64,000 nt of DNA from Bradyrhizobiaceae bacterium PARB1 (lineage in GTDB: Bacteria > Pseudomonadota > Alphaproteobacteria > Rhizobiales > Xanthobacteraceae): the NCBI GenBank assembly GCA_002256345.1, contig NKIY01000013.1, positions 1 through 64,000 of the forward strand, written 5' to 3'. Below are positions 54,715 to 64,000 of the stretch, one piece after another. Numbering within the stretch: the first letter of the stretch is position 1; each line of letters opens with the position of its first letter. A program made the position numbers and the translations under genes. The notes beneath the pieces were generated by a model. It was not told the DNA's origin. It saw only the letters and a list, made by a program, of their open reading frames with translations, and made no database searches.

Positions 54715-55695
54715 ATGGCGGTCTATACCGACGTCGCCACCGACGATCTCCAGGACTTCCTCAAACAATACGACATCGGCGAACTGCTCTCTTACAAGGG
54801 CATCGCCGAAGGCGTCGAGAATTCCAACTATCTGCTGCACACTTCGAAGGGCGCGTATATCCTCACGCTCTACGAGAAGCGCGTGGCGCTGGACGACCTG
54901 CCGTATTTCCTCGGCCTGATGGCGCATCTGTGCGCGCGCGGCGTCAATTGTCCGCAGCCGCAGAAAACCCACGACGGGGCGGTGTATTCGTCGCTCGCCG
55001 GCCGTCCGGCCGCGATCATCAATTTCCTCGAAGGCATGTGGCCGCGTCGGCCGAGCGCCGTGCATTGCGTCGGTGTGGGCGATGCGCTGGCGCGCATGCA
55101 TGTGGCGGGCGCCGATTTCCCGCTGAAGCGCGCGAACAATCTGTCGGTCGAAGGTTGGCGCCATCTGCTCGATCTCGCCGCGCCGCGCGCCGACACGGTG
55201 CAGCCGGGCCTGCGCGACTTCCTCGAAGCTGAGCTCGCGCACCTCACCGCGCGCTGGCCGAAGAATCTGCCGGAAGGCGTGATCCATGCCGATCTGTTTC
55301 CGGACAACGTCTTTTTCCTCGGCGACCAGCTCTCTGGCCTGATCGACTTTCCGTTCTCCTGCAACGACATGCTCGCTTACGATGTGGCGATCTGCGTCAA
55401 TGCCTGGTGTTTCGAGGCCGATCTGTCCTTCAACGCCACCAAGGCGCGCGCATTGCTGAATGCCTACAACAAAGTGCGTCCGCTCACCGAGGCGGAGCAG
55501 GCGGCTTTTCCGCTGCTCGCGCGCGGCTCGGCGATCCGCTTCCTGCTGACGCGGCTGGTGGATTATCTCAACGTGCCGGAAGGCGCGTTCGTGAAGCCGA
55601 AGGATCCGCTGGAATATGTCCGCAAGCTGCGCTTCCATCAGGCGGTGAACAGCATGGCTGACTACGGCGTCGAGACTGCGGGGCAGCCTGCGTGA
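54715..55695 (+). CDS. thrB: homoserine kinase, ThrB type II
   Basis: Threonine-pathway kinase of 326 residues in the aminoglycoside-phosphotransferase fold rather than the GHMP fold. Typical are [13 protein letters not shown] at the start and the catalytic [13 protein letters not shown] and [10 protein letters not shown] loops (about 187-215). ATG at 54715 is fixed by the ispH stop 4 bases earlier. Its stop overlaps the rnhA GTG (GTGA at 55692). Confidence 0.95.
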   Translation: MAVYTDVATDDLQDFLKQYDIGELLSYKGIAEGVENSNYLLHTSKGAYILTLYEKRVALDDLPYFLGLMAHLCARGVNCPQPQKTHDGAVYSSLAGRPAAIINFLEGMWPRRPSAVHCVGVGDALARMHVAGADFPLKRANNLSVEGWRHLLDLAAPRADTVQPGLRDFLEAELAHLTARWPKNLPEGVIHADLFPDNVFFLGDQLSGLIDFPFSCNDMLAYDVAICVNAWCFEADLSFNATKARALLNAYNKVRPLTEAEQAAFPLLARGSAIRFLLTRLVDYLNVPEGAFVKPKDPLEYVRKLRFHQAVNSMADYGVETAGQPA

Positions 55696-56141
55696 GTGGT
55701 CCGAACGTCACGATCTATACGGACGGCGCCTGTTCAGGAAATCCGGGCCCCGGCGGCTGGGGCGCGATCCTGCGTTTCGGCGATGTCGAAAAGGAGCTGA
55801 AGGGCGGCGAGGCGCATACGACGAATAATCGTATGGAGCTGATGGCTGCGATCTCGGCGCTGGAAGCGCTGAAGAAGCCGTGCAGCGTCGATCTCCACAC
55901 CGACAGCCAGTATCTGCGCAACGGCATCATGAGCTGGATTCACGGCTGGAAAAAAAACGGCTGGAAGACCGCCGACAAGAAGCCGGTAAAGAATGTCGAT
56001 CTGTGGCAGCGGCTGGATGCAGCGCTGTCCTCGCATCAGATCAAGTGGCACTGGGTCAAAGGCCATGCCGGCCACGCCGAGAACGAACGCGCAGATCAGC
56101 TCGCGCGGGATGGCTTGGCGGAGGCGAGGCTGAAGAAGTAG
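55692..56141 (+). CDS. rnhA: ribonuclease HI
   Basis: Degrades RNA in RNA-DNA hybrids. The 149 residues contain the full metal-binding set: Asp10 in [14 protein letters not shown], Glu48 in NRMELMAAI, Asp70 in HTDSQYL and Asp near 131 in NERADQLA. It starts with GTG overlapping the thrB stop, so it is translationally coupled. Confidence 0.95.
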   Translation: MSGPNVTIYTDGACSGNPGPGGWGAILRFGDVEKELKGGEAHTTNNRMELMAAISALEALKKPCSVDLHTDSQYLRNGIMSWIHGWKKNGWKTADKKPVKNVDLWQRLDAALSSHQIKWHWVKGHAGHAENERADQLARDGLAEARLKK

Positions 56142-56164
56142 CAGAGGCGTTATTCTTCGCTGTC

Positions 56165-56241
56165 ATGGCCGGGCTTGACCCGGCCATCCAGCTTTACAGC
56201 GTACTCGGCGGAAGATGGATACGCGGGTCAAGCCCGCGTAT
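56165..56241. repeat. double hairpin REP element
   Basis: ATGGCCGGG-cttga-CCCGGCCAT (56165-56187) and ATACGCGGG-tcaag-CCCGCGTAT (56219-56241), placed between the convergent rnhA and peroxiredoxin genes. The second hairpin has the same loop but compensated stem changes. Confidence 0.75.
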
Positions 56242-56266
56242 GACGTCCGAGTGTTAGGCGCTCAGC

Positions 56267-56752
56267 TTACAGCTGCCCCAGCAACGTATCGCCGCCCGAG
56301 ACTTCCACCTTGCCCGGTGCCGGCTCGAGATTGAGCTTGGTCACCACGCCGTCTTCCACCAGCATCGAATAGCGCTTGGAGCGGATGCCGAGGCCGTTGC
56401 CGGAGGCGTCGAGGTCGAGGCCGATGGCCTTGGCGAATTCGGCATTGCCGTCGGCCAGGAACACGGCTTCGTCGCGCAGGTCAGTGTCTTTCTTCCAGGC
56501 ATTCATCACGAAGGCGTCGTTGACCGAGGTGATCGCGATGGTGTCGACGCCCTTGCCCTTGATGGCATAGGCGTTGAGGAAGATGCTCGGCAGATGCATC
56601 TTGTGGCAGGTGCCGGTATAGGCGCCGGGCACCGCGAACAGCGCCACTTTCTTGCCCTTGAAGATGTCATCGGTGGTCTTCACCACCGGACCTTCCTCGG
56701 TCATCACGCGAAACTTGGTCTCGGGCAGCTTGTCGCCGACTTGGATGCTCAT
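56267..56752 (-). CDS. peroxiredoxin, Prx5 type
   Basis: Thiol peroxidase of 161 residues that reduces hydrogen and organic peroxides. The active-site loop is AVPGAYTGTCHKMHLPSI (peroxidatic Cys about 49), with SVNDAFVMNAWKK (about 79) typical of the Prx5 group. No second conserved Cys is seen, suggesting a one-cysteine mechanism with glutathione or glutaredoxin as reductant. Confidence 0.92.
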   Translation of the reverse strand: MSIQVGDKLPETKFRVMTEEGPVVKTTDDIFKGKKVALFAVPGAYTGTCHKMHLPSIFLNAYAIKGKGVDTIAITSVNDAFVMNAWKKDTDLRDEAVFLADGNAEFAKAIGLDLDASGNGLGIRSKRYSMLVEDGVVTKLNLEPAPGKVEVSGGDTLLGQL

Positions 56753-56844
56753 GGTCGCTCTCTCCAGAAATGTGGATGGGGGTTTTTAGACCGGGGCGAT
56801 GACACGGGCAATATGAGTGGCTGCGTTACAGCGCGATGCTGTCC

Positions 56845-57390
56845 TCACCCCTTGAAGCCGCCCGCATCCAGAAACGCCTGTTCGTCGGCTGTCGTTTCGC
56901 GCCCGAGCACCGCATTCCGATGCGGGAAGCGGCCGAAGCGACGGATGATGTCCGCATGGATGTCGGCATACTTGATGTTATCGGGATCGCCGGTGGTGCT
57001 GAACAGCGCACAGCACTGCTCCTGATCGGCGAGATCCTCCGAATGCATCAGCGGCATATAGATGAACTGGCGCATCACGGGATCGACGCGGTCGCCGACG
57101 CCGCGGGCGATGGCGCGCTTGGCGAGGGCGCAGGCTTGTTGATCGCTCGCGAAAGCTCGACGATCGTTGCGGTAGATATTCCGCGGAAACTGGTCCAGCA
57201 GGATGATGAGCGCCAGCGTGCCGTCATCACTGTCTTCCCAGGAAGACAGCAGGCCGTGGCGGGCTGTCTCGCATGCCAGCAGAAAACGCGACCTGATCTC
57301 GGCATCGAAGGCGTCGTTCCTAGCGTACCAGCGGTCGCGGCCGGCGTCGGTCCAGAAGGCGATGATATCGGCAGGCGTCGTATCAGTCAT
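56845..57390 (-). CDS. DUF924 family protein
   Basis: A 181-residue all-helical protein of unknown function. The core LALIILLDQFPRNIYRNDRRAFASD and PLMHSEDLADQEQCCALF are family signatures. The fold is TPR-like. ATG at 57390 (MTDTTPADI) gives normal length; the frame upstream is not used. It lies just downstream of fadD on the same strand, with 46 bases between. Confidence 0.9.
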   Translation of the reverse strand: MTDTTPADIIAFWTDAGRDRWYARNDAFDAEIRSRFLLACETARHGLLSSWEDSDDGTLALIILLDQFPRNIYRNDRRAFASDQQACALAKRAIARGVGDRVDPVMRQFIYMPLMHSEDLADQEQCCALFSTTGDPDNIKYADIHADIIRRFGRFPHRNAVLGRETTADEQAFLDAGGFKG

Positions 57391-57436
57391 GCGGCAGTCC
57401 GTGGGGTGAGCGTGTTGCGCCCACCCCATAGCATCC

Positions 57437-59125
57437 TCAAGCCGCAGCTTCCTGCTTCTTCTCGTCGCGGAGTTCGCGGCGCAGGATCTTGCCGACATTG
57501 GTCTTCGGCAGAGCGGTGCGGAACTCGATCTGCTTCGGCACCTTGTAGTTCGTGAGCTGCGTACCGCAGAACTTGATGATGTCCTCGGCGGTGAGGTTCG
57601 GGTCCTTCTTCACGATGAAAGCCTTCACGGCCTCGGTGGTCTTTGCATCCGCCACGCCGATCACGGCGCATTCCAGCACGCCCGGATGGCTGGCGATCAC
57701 GTCCTCGACCTCGTTTGGATAGACGTTGAAGCCGGAGACCAGCACCATGTCCTTCTTGCGGTCGATGATCTTGGTGAAGCCGTCGGCATCCATAACGCCG
57801 ATATCGCCGGTGCGGAAATAGCCGTCCGCGGTCATCACCTTGGCGGTCTCGTCCGGCCTGTTCCAGTAGCCGATCATCACCTGCGGGCCCTTGGCGCAGA
57901 TCTCGCCGGGCTCGCCGAGCGGCACTTCATTGCCGTCATCGTCGCGGATCGAGATGTAGGTCGAGGGCACCGGCAGGCCGATCGTGCCAGTGAACTGGTC
58001 GATATCGGCGGGATTGCAGGTCAGGGTCGGCGAGGTCTCGGACAGGCCATAACCCTCGGCGACCAGACAGCCGGTCATCTTCTGCCACTTCTCGGCGACG
58101 GCGCGCTGCACGGCCATGCCGCCGCCATTGCTGATCTTCAGCTTGGAGAAGTCCACCTCGTCGAAGCCGGGCGAGTTCAGGAGGCCGTTATAGAGCGTGT
58201 TGACGGCCGGGAAGCTGTTGACCTGATACTTCTTCAGCTCCTTGATGAAGCCGGCCATATCGCGCGGATTGGGGATCAGGAGATTGACGCCGCCGGCGCG
58301 CACTGCGAGCAGGAAGCAGGCCGTCAGCGCAAAGATGTGATACAGCGGTAGCGCGCAGACGATAAAGAGCTGGTCCGTATGCGGCGGCTTGCGGATCGCC
58401 GGCTGCAGCCAGGCATCGTTCTGCAGCATATTGGCGATGATGTTGCGATGGAGCAGCGTCGCCCCCTTGGAGACGCCGGTGGTGCCGCCCGTATATTGCA
58501 GGAAGGCGACATCGTCCGGGCCAAGTGTCGGCTTGCTCAGCTTCATGTTGCGGCCGGCTGCGAGCGCATCGTTGAAAGCCACGGCGCCGGGCAGGCTGAA
58601 GGCCGGCACCATCTTTTTCACACGGCGCACCACCAGGTTCACGATCATGCCCTTGAAGCCGAGCATGTCGCCCATGCTGGCGACGATCACATGCTTGACC
58701 TGGGTCTTGGCGATCACCTGCTGCACGACGGAGGCGAAATTCTCCAGCACGATGATCGCTTCGGCGCCGCTATCCTTGAGCTGATGCTCGAGCTCGCGCG
58801 GCGTATAGAGCGGATTGACGTTGACGGCGGCATAGCCGGCGCGCAGCACGGCGCAGGTGGCGACCGGGTAGTTTAGCACATTCGGCATCATCAGCGCGAC
58901 GCGGGCGCCTTTGGCCAGACCCTTGCTTTGCAGATAGGCGCCGAGCGCCACCGAATGCTCGTCGAGCTCGCGATAGGTGATGGCCTTGTCCATGCAGATG
59001 AAGGCCTTGCGGTCGCGAAATTTCGCGAAGCTTTCTTCCAGCAAGGCCACCAGCGACGGATACTGGCTGGTGTCGATATCGGCGGGCACGCCGGCCGGAT
59101 AGTGCTTGAGCCAGATACGCTCCAT
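57437..59125 (-). CDS. fadD: long-chain fatty acid-CoA ligase
   Basis: Activates long-chain fatty acids for beta-oxidation. The 562 residues carry the AMP-binding P-loop FLQYTGGTTGVSKGATLLH (about 212), the YGLSETSP motif (about 357), YFRTGDIGVMDADGFTKIIDRKKD (about 435) and NVGKILRRELRDE near the end. The N-terminus WLKHYPAGVPADID is typical of FadD. It probably acts at the inner membrane. Confidence 0.92.
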   Translation of the reverse strand: MERIWLKHYPAGVPADIDTSQYPSLVALLEESFAKFRDRKAFICMDKAITYRELDEHSVALGAYLQSKGLAKGARVALMMPNVLNYPVATCAVLRAGYAAVNVNPLYTPRELEHQLKDSGAEAIIVLENFASVVQQVIAKTQVKHVIVASMGDMLGFKGMIVNLVVRRVKKMVPAFSLPGAVAFNDALAAGRNMKLSKPTLGPDDVAFLQYTGGTTGVSKGATLLHRNIIANMLQNDAWLQPAIRKPPHTDQLFIVCALPLYHIFALTACFLLAVRAGGVNLLIPNPRDMAGFIKELKKYQVNSFPAVNTLYNGLLNSPGFDEVDFSKLKISNGGGMAVQRAVAEKWQKMTGCLVAEGYGLSETSPTLTCNPADIDQFTGTIGLPVPSTYISIRDDDGNEVPLGEPGEICAKGPQVMIGYWNRPDETAKVMTADGYFRTGDIGVMDADGFTKIIDRKKDMVLVSGFNVYPNEVEDVIASHPGVLECAVIGVADAKTTEAVKAFIVKKDPNLTAEDIIKFCGTQLTNYKVPKQIEFRTALPKTNVGKILRRELRDEKKQEAAA

Positions 59126-59287
59126 GACATTCCCCCTCGAAAATTTGTTCGTTGCGCGGAGTATTGAGCAGATCGCGCAGCCAAGGCAAGCCGCGTCGCA
59201 GCACGGAGGCGACGGCGCCGGGGATCAACGCATGGGATTGGTTAAGGTTGGAGCTATGAAGGTCGGGTCGTGTCGATAAACGATGTC

Positions 59288-59362
59288 ATGGCCGGGCTTG
59301 ACCCGGCCATCCAGCTTTCTTTGCGGGACTAGTAAAATGGATGCCCGGGACAAGCCCGGGCA
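59288..59362. repeat. double hairpin REP element
   Basis: ATGGCCGGG-cttga-CCCGGCCAT (59288-59310), identical to the first hairpin at 56165, and ATGCCCGGG-acaag-CCCGGGCA (59341-59362). It lies just after the carboxypeptidase stop and may act as a terminator. Confidence 0.75.
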
Positions 59363-59377
59363 CGACAGAGAGGCTGT

Positions 59378-60844
59378 CTAGCTGCGCGGTGTTGTCGCAG
59401 CGGGCTTGGCTTCGCCGGTGGTGGCGGGCTTGGCCGGTTTCGGCTTGGCGGGCGCGCTGGCGGCCGCGGCTGGCTTGGCAGCAGCGGGCTTGGCGGCTGC
59501 AGCCGGCTTCGCCGCATCGGGCTTGGCAGCGGGTTTTGGTGCGGCCGCATCGGGCTTCGCGGCGGCGTGTTTCGGCGCAGCGGGTTTGACTGCCGGCTTC
59601 GCCTCGGCCGTGGCCTTGGCGTCCTTCTTGTCTGCCGCAGCGTCCGGCTTCTTCGCCGCGATCTTGCTGCCCTTCTTGCCCTTCGGTTTGGGCGTCTGCT
59701 TGGCTTCTTCCACCGCATTGACGGCGATCAGGTCGGCGCCGGTCTTCTTCGGCCCGGTATAGACGATGACGGGTTCGGCCGGCGCAGCGGCGGCAGCGAT
59801 CATGTCTTCGGGGCGCAAGGTCGGTGGCTGCAATCCGCTCGCGAAGAACGACAGTGCCGCCGAGCTGCTGGCCTCGCTGCTCGCGACCGCATCCTCATCG
59901 CTCATGGGCCCCTGGCGCTTGCGCTTCGGTCCGCACATCTCGTCGCGCAGGTTCGGCGGCGCCGCATCGATCGGCGGCATCGCATCGACGGTGCCGAGCG
60001 CCGGCTTGAGCCAGGTCAGGCCGCCGGTGCTGTTGCCGAAGCCGGCCTCCAGCAGCTGCGCAGCCTTCACCGCGCGGGCATGGCCGGAGGTCGAGCCGAG
60101 CACGACGGCGATCAGGCGCTTGTTGTTGCGGGTGGCGGAGGCGACGAGATTGTAACCGGAGGCGCAGATGAAGCCGGTCTTGAAACCATCGGCGCCGGGA
60201 TAGCGGCCGATCAGCTTGTTGAAATTCGGCGTGATGCGACGGCCGAATTTCATCGCCGGGATATGCATGAAATATTCGTATTCTGGCAGGTCACGGATCA
60301 CGGCGCGGGCGAGGATCGCAAGGTCGCGCGCCGAGGTCACCTGTTCGTCCGCCGGCAGGCCGTTCGGATTGACGTAGCGTGTCTGCGTCATGCCGAGCCG
60401 CTGCGCATTCGCATTCATCATCGCGGAGAACCCGTCGATGGAGCCGCCGACACCTTCGGCGAGCACGACGGCCATGTCGTTGGCCGACTTCACCATCATC
60501 ATCGTCAGGGCATTTTCGACAGTGAGCTGGGTGCCGGCCTTGAAGCCCATCTTGGAGGGCTGTTCCGCGGAGGCGGTCGGGGACACCGTGAATAGCGTAT
60601 CGAGACGGATGCGTCCTTCCTTCACGGCTTTCAGCGTCACATAGGCGGTCATGATCTTGGTGACCGATGCCGGATGCCACGGATAGGTGGCATTCTCCGC
60701 CTGCAGCACCTTGCCGGTGTCGGCCTCGATCACCAGCGTCGCTTCGGCGCGCGCGGCATGCGGCGCGAGCGCGGCAATAGTCAGCGCCGCGACGGCAGCA
60801 AGGGATGTCAGAGACAGGCGAAGTGATACGGAGGGAAACTGCAC
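59378..60844 (-). CDS. D-Ala-D-Ala carboxypeptidase with Ala/Lys/Pro tail
   Basis: Low-molecular-weight penicillin-binding protein (DacF/DacC class) of 488 residues that trims peptidoglycan stem peptides. Signal peptide about 1-33; the catalytic motifs are complete: SVTK (Ser60-Lys63), SAN (about 118-120) and KTG (about 223). The catalytic domain ends near 270. The last about 125 residues are a low-complexity Ala/Lys/Pro tail, unlike the amphipathic membrane helix of enterobacterial homologues, and may bind the wall or anionic polymers. The gene stands alone. Confidence 0.9.
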   Translation of the reverse strand: MQFPSVSLRLSLTSLAAVAALTIAALAPHAARAEATLVIEADTGKVLQAENATYPWHPASVTKIMTAYVTLKAVKEGRIRLDTLFTVSPTASAEQPSKMGFKAGTQLTVENALTMMMVKSANDMAVVLAEGVGGSIDGFSAMMNANAQRLGMTQTRYVNPNGLPADEQVTSARDLAILARAVIRDLPEYEYFMHIPAMKFGRRITPNFNKLIGRYPGADGFKTGFICASGYNLVASATRNNKRLIAVVLGSTSGHARAVKAAQLLEAGFGNSTGGLTWLKPALGTVDAMPPIDAAPPNLRDEMCGPKRKRQGPMSDEDAVASSEASSSAALSFFASGLQPPTLRPEDMIAAAAAPAEPVIVYTGPKKTGADLIAVNAVEEAKQTPKPKGKKGSKIAAKKPDAAADKKDAKATAEAKPAVKPAAPKHAAAKPDAAAPKPAAKPDAAKPAAAAKPAAAKPAAAASAPAKPKPAKPATTGEAKPAATTPRS

Positions 60845-61044
60845 TATCCGGTTCCGGTCCTTGGCGGCCCGCCTGCTGTGCCTCGAGCACCGCGCGCAGC
60901 AATGGGGAAAGGTGAGGGACGTTCTAAGATCAGTTGGCCGTCACGCAGTGATGACAGCAAACCTATACCGGCCGGGCGCATCAGAACAGTGGCGACTGGA
61001 TTAAATCCGTGAGGAAGTGGGCCAAATTGGGACCCGAGCCTCAA

Positions 61045-61136
61045 CCGTAGGGCGGATGAGCCGAAGGCGTAATCCGCCGCGGAGCTTCCACAATGAACTC
61101 GGCCGGCGGATTACGCTTCGCTAATCCGCCCTACGG
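61045..61136. repeat. nested inverted repeat before ndvA-like stop
   Basis: Outer arms CCGTAGGGCGGAT (61045-61057) and ATCCGCCCTACGG (61124-61136) enclose GCGTAATCCGCCG (61067-61079) and CGGCGGATTACGC (61104-61116). It occupies the gap after the ABC exporter gene (minus strand) and could end transcription. The rest of the 299-base gap (60845-61143) shows no gene. Confidence 0.65.
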
Positions 61137-61143
61137 CCGCTTT

Positions 61144-62919
61144 CTATAATCCCGCCTCGGCTTTTGCCTGTTCCTGCACCATGAACTGCGCCTTGGCCAG
61201 CGAAGCGAAATAGCCGTCTTTAGCCACCAGTTCATCGAAAGTTCCCGCTTCGGTCACGCGGCCGTGCTCGAAGACGAGGATGCGTGTGGCGTTGCGGATG
61301 GTGGAGAGCCGATGCGCGATCACGAAGGTGGTGCGACCCTTCATCACTTCATCGAGAGCGAGATTGAGCTTGGCCTCCGTCACCGCATCGAGGGCTGATG
61401 TCGCCTCGTCCAGAATCAGGATCGGGGGATCCTTCAGCAAGGCGCGCGCGATGGAGAGCCGTTGGCGCTCGCCGCCCGACAGCATGCGGCCGCGCTCGCC
61501 GGCATTGGTGTCGAAGCCGTGGTCGCTGCGGGTGATAAAGTCGAGCGCCTGGGCACGCTCGGCGGCGAGGCGCAGTTCTTCGTCGGTGGCGTCCGGTTTG
61601 CCGACGCGCAGGTTCTCCGCGATCGAGCGATTGAACAGCAATGCCTCCTGAAACACGACGCCGATATTGCGCCGCAGGCCCGACAGCGTCAGCGCCCGCA
61701 CATCCATGCCGTCGATGGAGATGATCCCGGATTGCGGATCGAAGGCGCGATGCAGGAGTGCGATGGCTGTCGATTTGCCAGCGCCGGTGGAGCCGACCAG
61801 CGCGATGGTCTGGCCGGGCAGCGCGGTGAAGGTGAGGTCCTGGATCGCCGGGCGCTTGCCGTCATAAGAGAACGACACGTCCTTGAATTCGACCAGGCCC
61901 TGCAAACGGCCGGGATCGATGGCGTCGATGCGGTCGCGCACCGCCGGCACGGCATCGAGCACATTCATGAATTCGCGCAGCCGCGGCGCTTCCATGAACA
62001 CGCTGTTGATGAAGGCGACCACCTGTTCGAGGCGCTGGATCAGCATGGTGGCGAAAGAAACGAACATCACGATCTCGCCGACGGTGGTGAGGCCCTGCTG
62101 ATGCAGCGCGATGCCAACCGTGAAGATGGCCAGCACGGTGATGGTCGTGGAGGCGCGCGTCATCACCGAGACGATCGCCCACCAGGACAGCACCGGCATC
62201 TGCGCGGCCAGCAACTGGCCGGAGACGCTGCGCAGGCTCGAGACCTCAGCCTCAATACGGGTAAAACTCTGCACCAGCGCGACATTGCTGAGCGAGTCCG
62301 ATGCGCGCGCCGACAGGTCGCCGTAATGCTCCTCGACCTCGGTCTGCATGCCCGATGTCTTGCGCACCACTAGGGTCGTGAGGATGGTGAACACCACGCA
62401 GAGGATCATCAGCAGCGCTGCCAGCCGCCAGTTCAGATACACCGACAGCGGCAGCAGGATGAAGAGCGAGACGATCGAGGCGAAGTGTTCGCGGAAGAAG
62501 CCGAGCCACACGCGCCACAGGGCGTCGGTACCGGCCAGCATCACCTTCATCAGACGGCCGGAATGCGTGCCGGTGTGGAAGGTCAGCGGCAACTGCATGA
62601 TGTGTTCGAAATAGTCGGTCAGTACAGCCTGGCGCTGGCGATGCGCCAGCCGGTCGGCATGCAACGCGACGACGGCGCCGCAAAGGATTGTGAACAGGCC
62701 GAAGCCGACCCAGGCGGCGAGCAGCGGCCATGGCGAGGTCGCAACAGTCTGCGCTGCGTCCGGTGAAGGCGTCCTGGTCAGCACATCGATGATGCGGCCG
62801 AACAGCACCGGCTCGGCGAATTGCGCGCTGGCCAGCAGCAGGTTGGCGACCGCCAGAAACCAGGCAAGGCGCTTCTCCTTGCCGAGCAGTTCCAGCACGC
62901 GGATGTAGAGTTTGATCAT
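61144..62919 (-). CDS. NdvA-like cyclic beta-glucan ABC exporter
   Basis: A 591-residue half-size ABC exporter with an N-terminal six-helix domain and a C-terminal ATPase (about 340-575). Walker A is [13 protein letters not shown], the signature [15 protein letters not shown] and Walker [13 protein letters not shown]. The membrane domain resembles NdvA/ChvA ([31 protein letters not shown]). NdvA exports cyclic beta-1,2-glucan to the periplasm for osmotic adaptation and host interaction. The glucan synthase is not in the window, so glucan specificity is by similarity. ATG at 62919 is chosen over the longer frame to 62979. Confidence 0.88.
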   Translation of the reverse strand: MIKLYIRVLELLGKEKRLAWFLAVANLLLASAQFAEPVLFGRIIDVLTRTPSPDAAQTVATSPWPLLAAWVGFGLFTILCGAVVALHADRLAHRQRQAVLTDYFEHIMQLPLTFHTGTHSGRLMKVMLAGTDALWRVWLGFFREHFASIVSLFILLPLSVYLNWRLAALLMILCVVFTILTTLVVRKTSGMQTEVEEHYGDLSARASDSLSNVALVQSFTRIEAEVSSLRSVSGQLLAAQMPVLSWWAIVSVMTRASTTITVLAIFTVGIALHQQGLTTVGEIVMFVSFATMLIQRLEQVVAFINSVFMEAPRLREFMNVLDAVPAVRDRIDAIDPGRLQGLVEFKDVSFSYDGKRPAIQDLTFTALPGQTIALVGSTGAGKSTAIALLHRAFDPQSGIISIDGMDVRALTLSGLRRNIGVVFQEALLFNRSIAENLRVGKPDATDEELRLAAERAQALDFITRSDHGFDTNAGERGRMLSGGERQRLSIARALLKDPPILILDEATSALDAVTEAKLNLALDEVMKGRTTFVIAHRLSTIRNATRILVFEHGRVTEAGTFDELVAKDGYFASLAKAQFMVQEQAKAEAGL

Positions 62920-62986
62920 GGAGGTCCAGCAGGATGGGCGTTTCGCAGAACTCATCCTAAGGCTGATGCGCGAGAACATCCACAGC

Positions 62987-63010
62987 CGTCATTCCGACCT
63001 CGCAATGACG
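62987..63010. repeat. short palindrome CGTCATT/AATGACG
   Basis: CGTCATT (62987-62993) and AATGACG (63004-63010) with a spacer containing CCTCGC; a reduced version of the element at 32664-32698. It lies between the ABC exporter gene and the upstream binding-protein gene. Confidence 0.5.
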
Positions 63011-63015
63011 GGAAT

Positions 63016-64000
63016 TCAGTAGACCTTGCGGCCGTCCGCATCCGGCAGGAACGCGGTATCGAACACATCCGCCAGCGCCGGCCGCTTGCGTAGCGTAAAA
63101 TCTTCCGCAATTGCGCCGAGCGAGGCATCGAACCGCTTGGCGTCGATGCCGCCGAGGCCATCGCGCTTCACGTCGTCGGTGGCGATGTTGTCGCCGATGG
63201 CAATCTTCAGCCGTGCGAGTTCGAGTTCGCGCGTGCCGCCTTCCATCTGCGTCATCACCTCGTCGATGGCCTTGTCCGGCTGGCGGATCGTCTCTTGCGT
63301 GCCTTCGGTGACGGCGCGCACGAAGCGCCTCACTGCATCGGGCCGTGACGACGCGAATTTCGGGTTGACGATCACCGCGAGGCCGTAAGCCGCGCAGCCG
63401 AACTCGGCGAAGCGAAATACTGCGAGATCGTCGGCGGGAATGCCGCGGTCGCGCAGATTGACGGCGGAGAGATAGGAGAAGCCGGTCACGGCGTCGACCT
63501 GTCCCGCGGACAGCATCGGCTCGCGCACCGCGGGGCTGATCTTTTCCTGTTTCACGGCGGACGCGTTGATGCCGTTCCTGCGCGCCAGCGCCGGCCACAG
63601 CCGGATCGCGAGATCGCCTTCGGCGACGCCGAGCGTCCGGCCCTCAAGACTGCCCAGCGAGATCACGCCGCGACTCTTTCGCGCAACCACGGCATATGGT
63701 GCGCGGTTGAGCAGCACGAAGGCAGCCTTGATCGGTTGCGAGTCCGGATCGGAGCGATAGCGGATCAATGCATTGAAGTCGGCGATTGCCATGTCGGTGG
63801 CGCCCGTCGCAACACGGGTGATCGTGTCCTTGGAGCCAGTGGCGACCTGCAATGCGACATTGAGATTCTCGGCGCGATAGAAGCCGCGGTTCGCGGCCAG
63901 CACGAAAGGTGCGGCGATCGCGTCGATGGGGCGGTCGAGCGTGAACTGGATGGTGGTCGCTGTAGCTTCTTCGGCCGCGTGCACGAACGGTGCGTGAAAA
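63016..64000 (-). CDS. ABC substrate-binding protein, SsuA/THI5-like, N-terminus cut
   Basis: Periplasmic binding protein of the NMT1/SsuA group; its N-terminus lies outside the window, and the frame is open to the edge. The visible part starts within the end of a signal peptide (HAPFVHAAEEA), followed by ATGSKDTITRVATGATDMAIADFNALI (the ligand loop) and KFASSRPDAVRRFVRAVTEG. Such proteins bind sulfonates, nitrate, thiamine precursors or similar. About 328 residues are present, so little is missing. It is upstream of the exporter gene on the same strand. Confidence 0.88.
   Translation of the reverse strand, partial: FHAPFVHAAEEATATTIQFTLDRPIDAIAAPFVLAANRGFYRAENLNVALQVATGSKDTITRVATGATDMAIADFNALIRYRSDPDSQPIKAAFVLLNRAPYAVVARKSRGVISLGSLEGRTLGVAEGDLAIRLWPALARRNGINASAVKQEKISPAVREPMLSAGQVDAVTGFSYLSAVNLRDRGIPADDLAVFRFAEFGCAAYGLAVIVNPKFASSRPDAVRRFVRAVTEGTQETIRQPDKAIDEVMTQMEGGTRELELARLKIAIGDNIATDDVKRDGLGGIDAKRFDASLGAIAEDFTLRKRPALADVFDTAFLPDADGRKVY

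Overview
The window is high-GC alphaproteobacterial chromosome, most consistent with the Bradyrhizobium/Rhodopseudomonas/Tardiphaga group (Nitrobacteraceae). The gene content points there: NdvA-type glucan exporter, TrcR (DUF1013), an ispH-thrB-rnhA cluster, DmeR/DmeF and a CoxD/CoxE-like MoxR-VWA pair. So do the many short intergenic palindromes (CCGGG-cttga-CCCGG type, CGTCATTGCGAGG type and others). No tRNA, rRNA, phage, transposase or CRISPR was seen. All assignments come from reading the sequence; no database search was run.

Region by region: (1) 1-6949: left-edge 6S RNA, an EmrAB-type efflux pair, then a TonB siderophore receptor with a PepSY membrane protein and a small membrane protein. 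(2) 7105-16509: a secreted metallo-beta-lactamase-fold protein, a GAF-LytTR regulator, then a serine hydrolase whose stop overlaps the start of a 2022-residue autotransporter with a glycine-rich passenger. (3) 16604-23692: EamA transporter, secreted nuclease, MoxR ATPase plus VWA protein, a DipZ-like thiol-redox membrane protein, and the divergent Ohr/OhrR pair with visible operators. (4) 23773-29700: amidohydrolase and gamma-glutamyltransferase, an acyl-CoA ligase, and the dmeRF metal-efflux operon. (5) 29797-34656: prkA, DUF444 and spoVR, the stress-linked protein kinase operon. (6) 35104-40355: DUF1178, nitrilase-family hydrolase and glutaredoxin in one overlapping operon, a frameshifted comF, a methyltransferase, and mutT with argJ.

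(7) 40456-49938: small secreted proteins, an orphan Bug-type binding protein, an MFS carrier, and a TAXI-TRAP locus with one fused permease and three TAXI binding proteins, the divergent one coupled to a TPR protein. (8) 50005-60844: propionyl-CoA synthetase, lipoprotein, PhnA-domain protein, TrcR, ispH-thrB-rnhA, peroxiredoxin, DUF924, FadD and a D,D-carboxypeptidase with a long Ala/Lys/Pro tail. (9) 61144-64000: NdvA-like ABC exporter and a truncated ABC substrate-binding protein.

Most of the window is ordinary core or accessory metabolism and transport. The parts most worth a second look are the LytTR regulator / serine hydrolase / giant autotransporter locus, the triple-TAXI TRAP cluster, the broken comF, the metallo-beta-lactamase-fold protein with a changed metal motif, and several long perfect palindromes.
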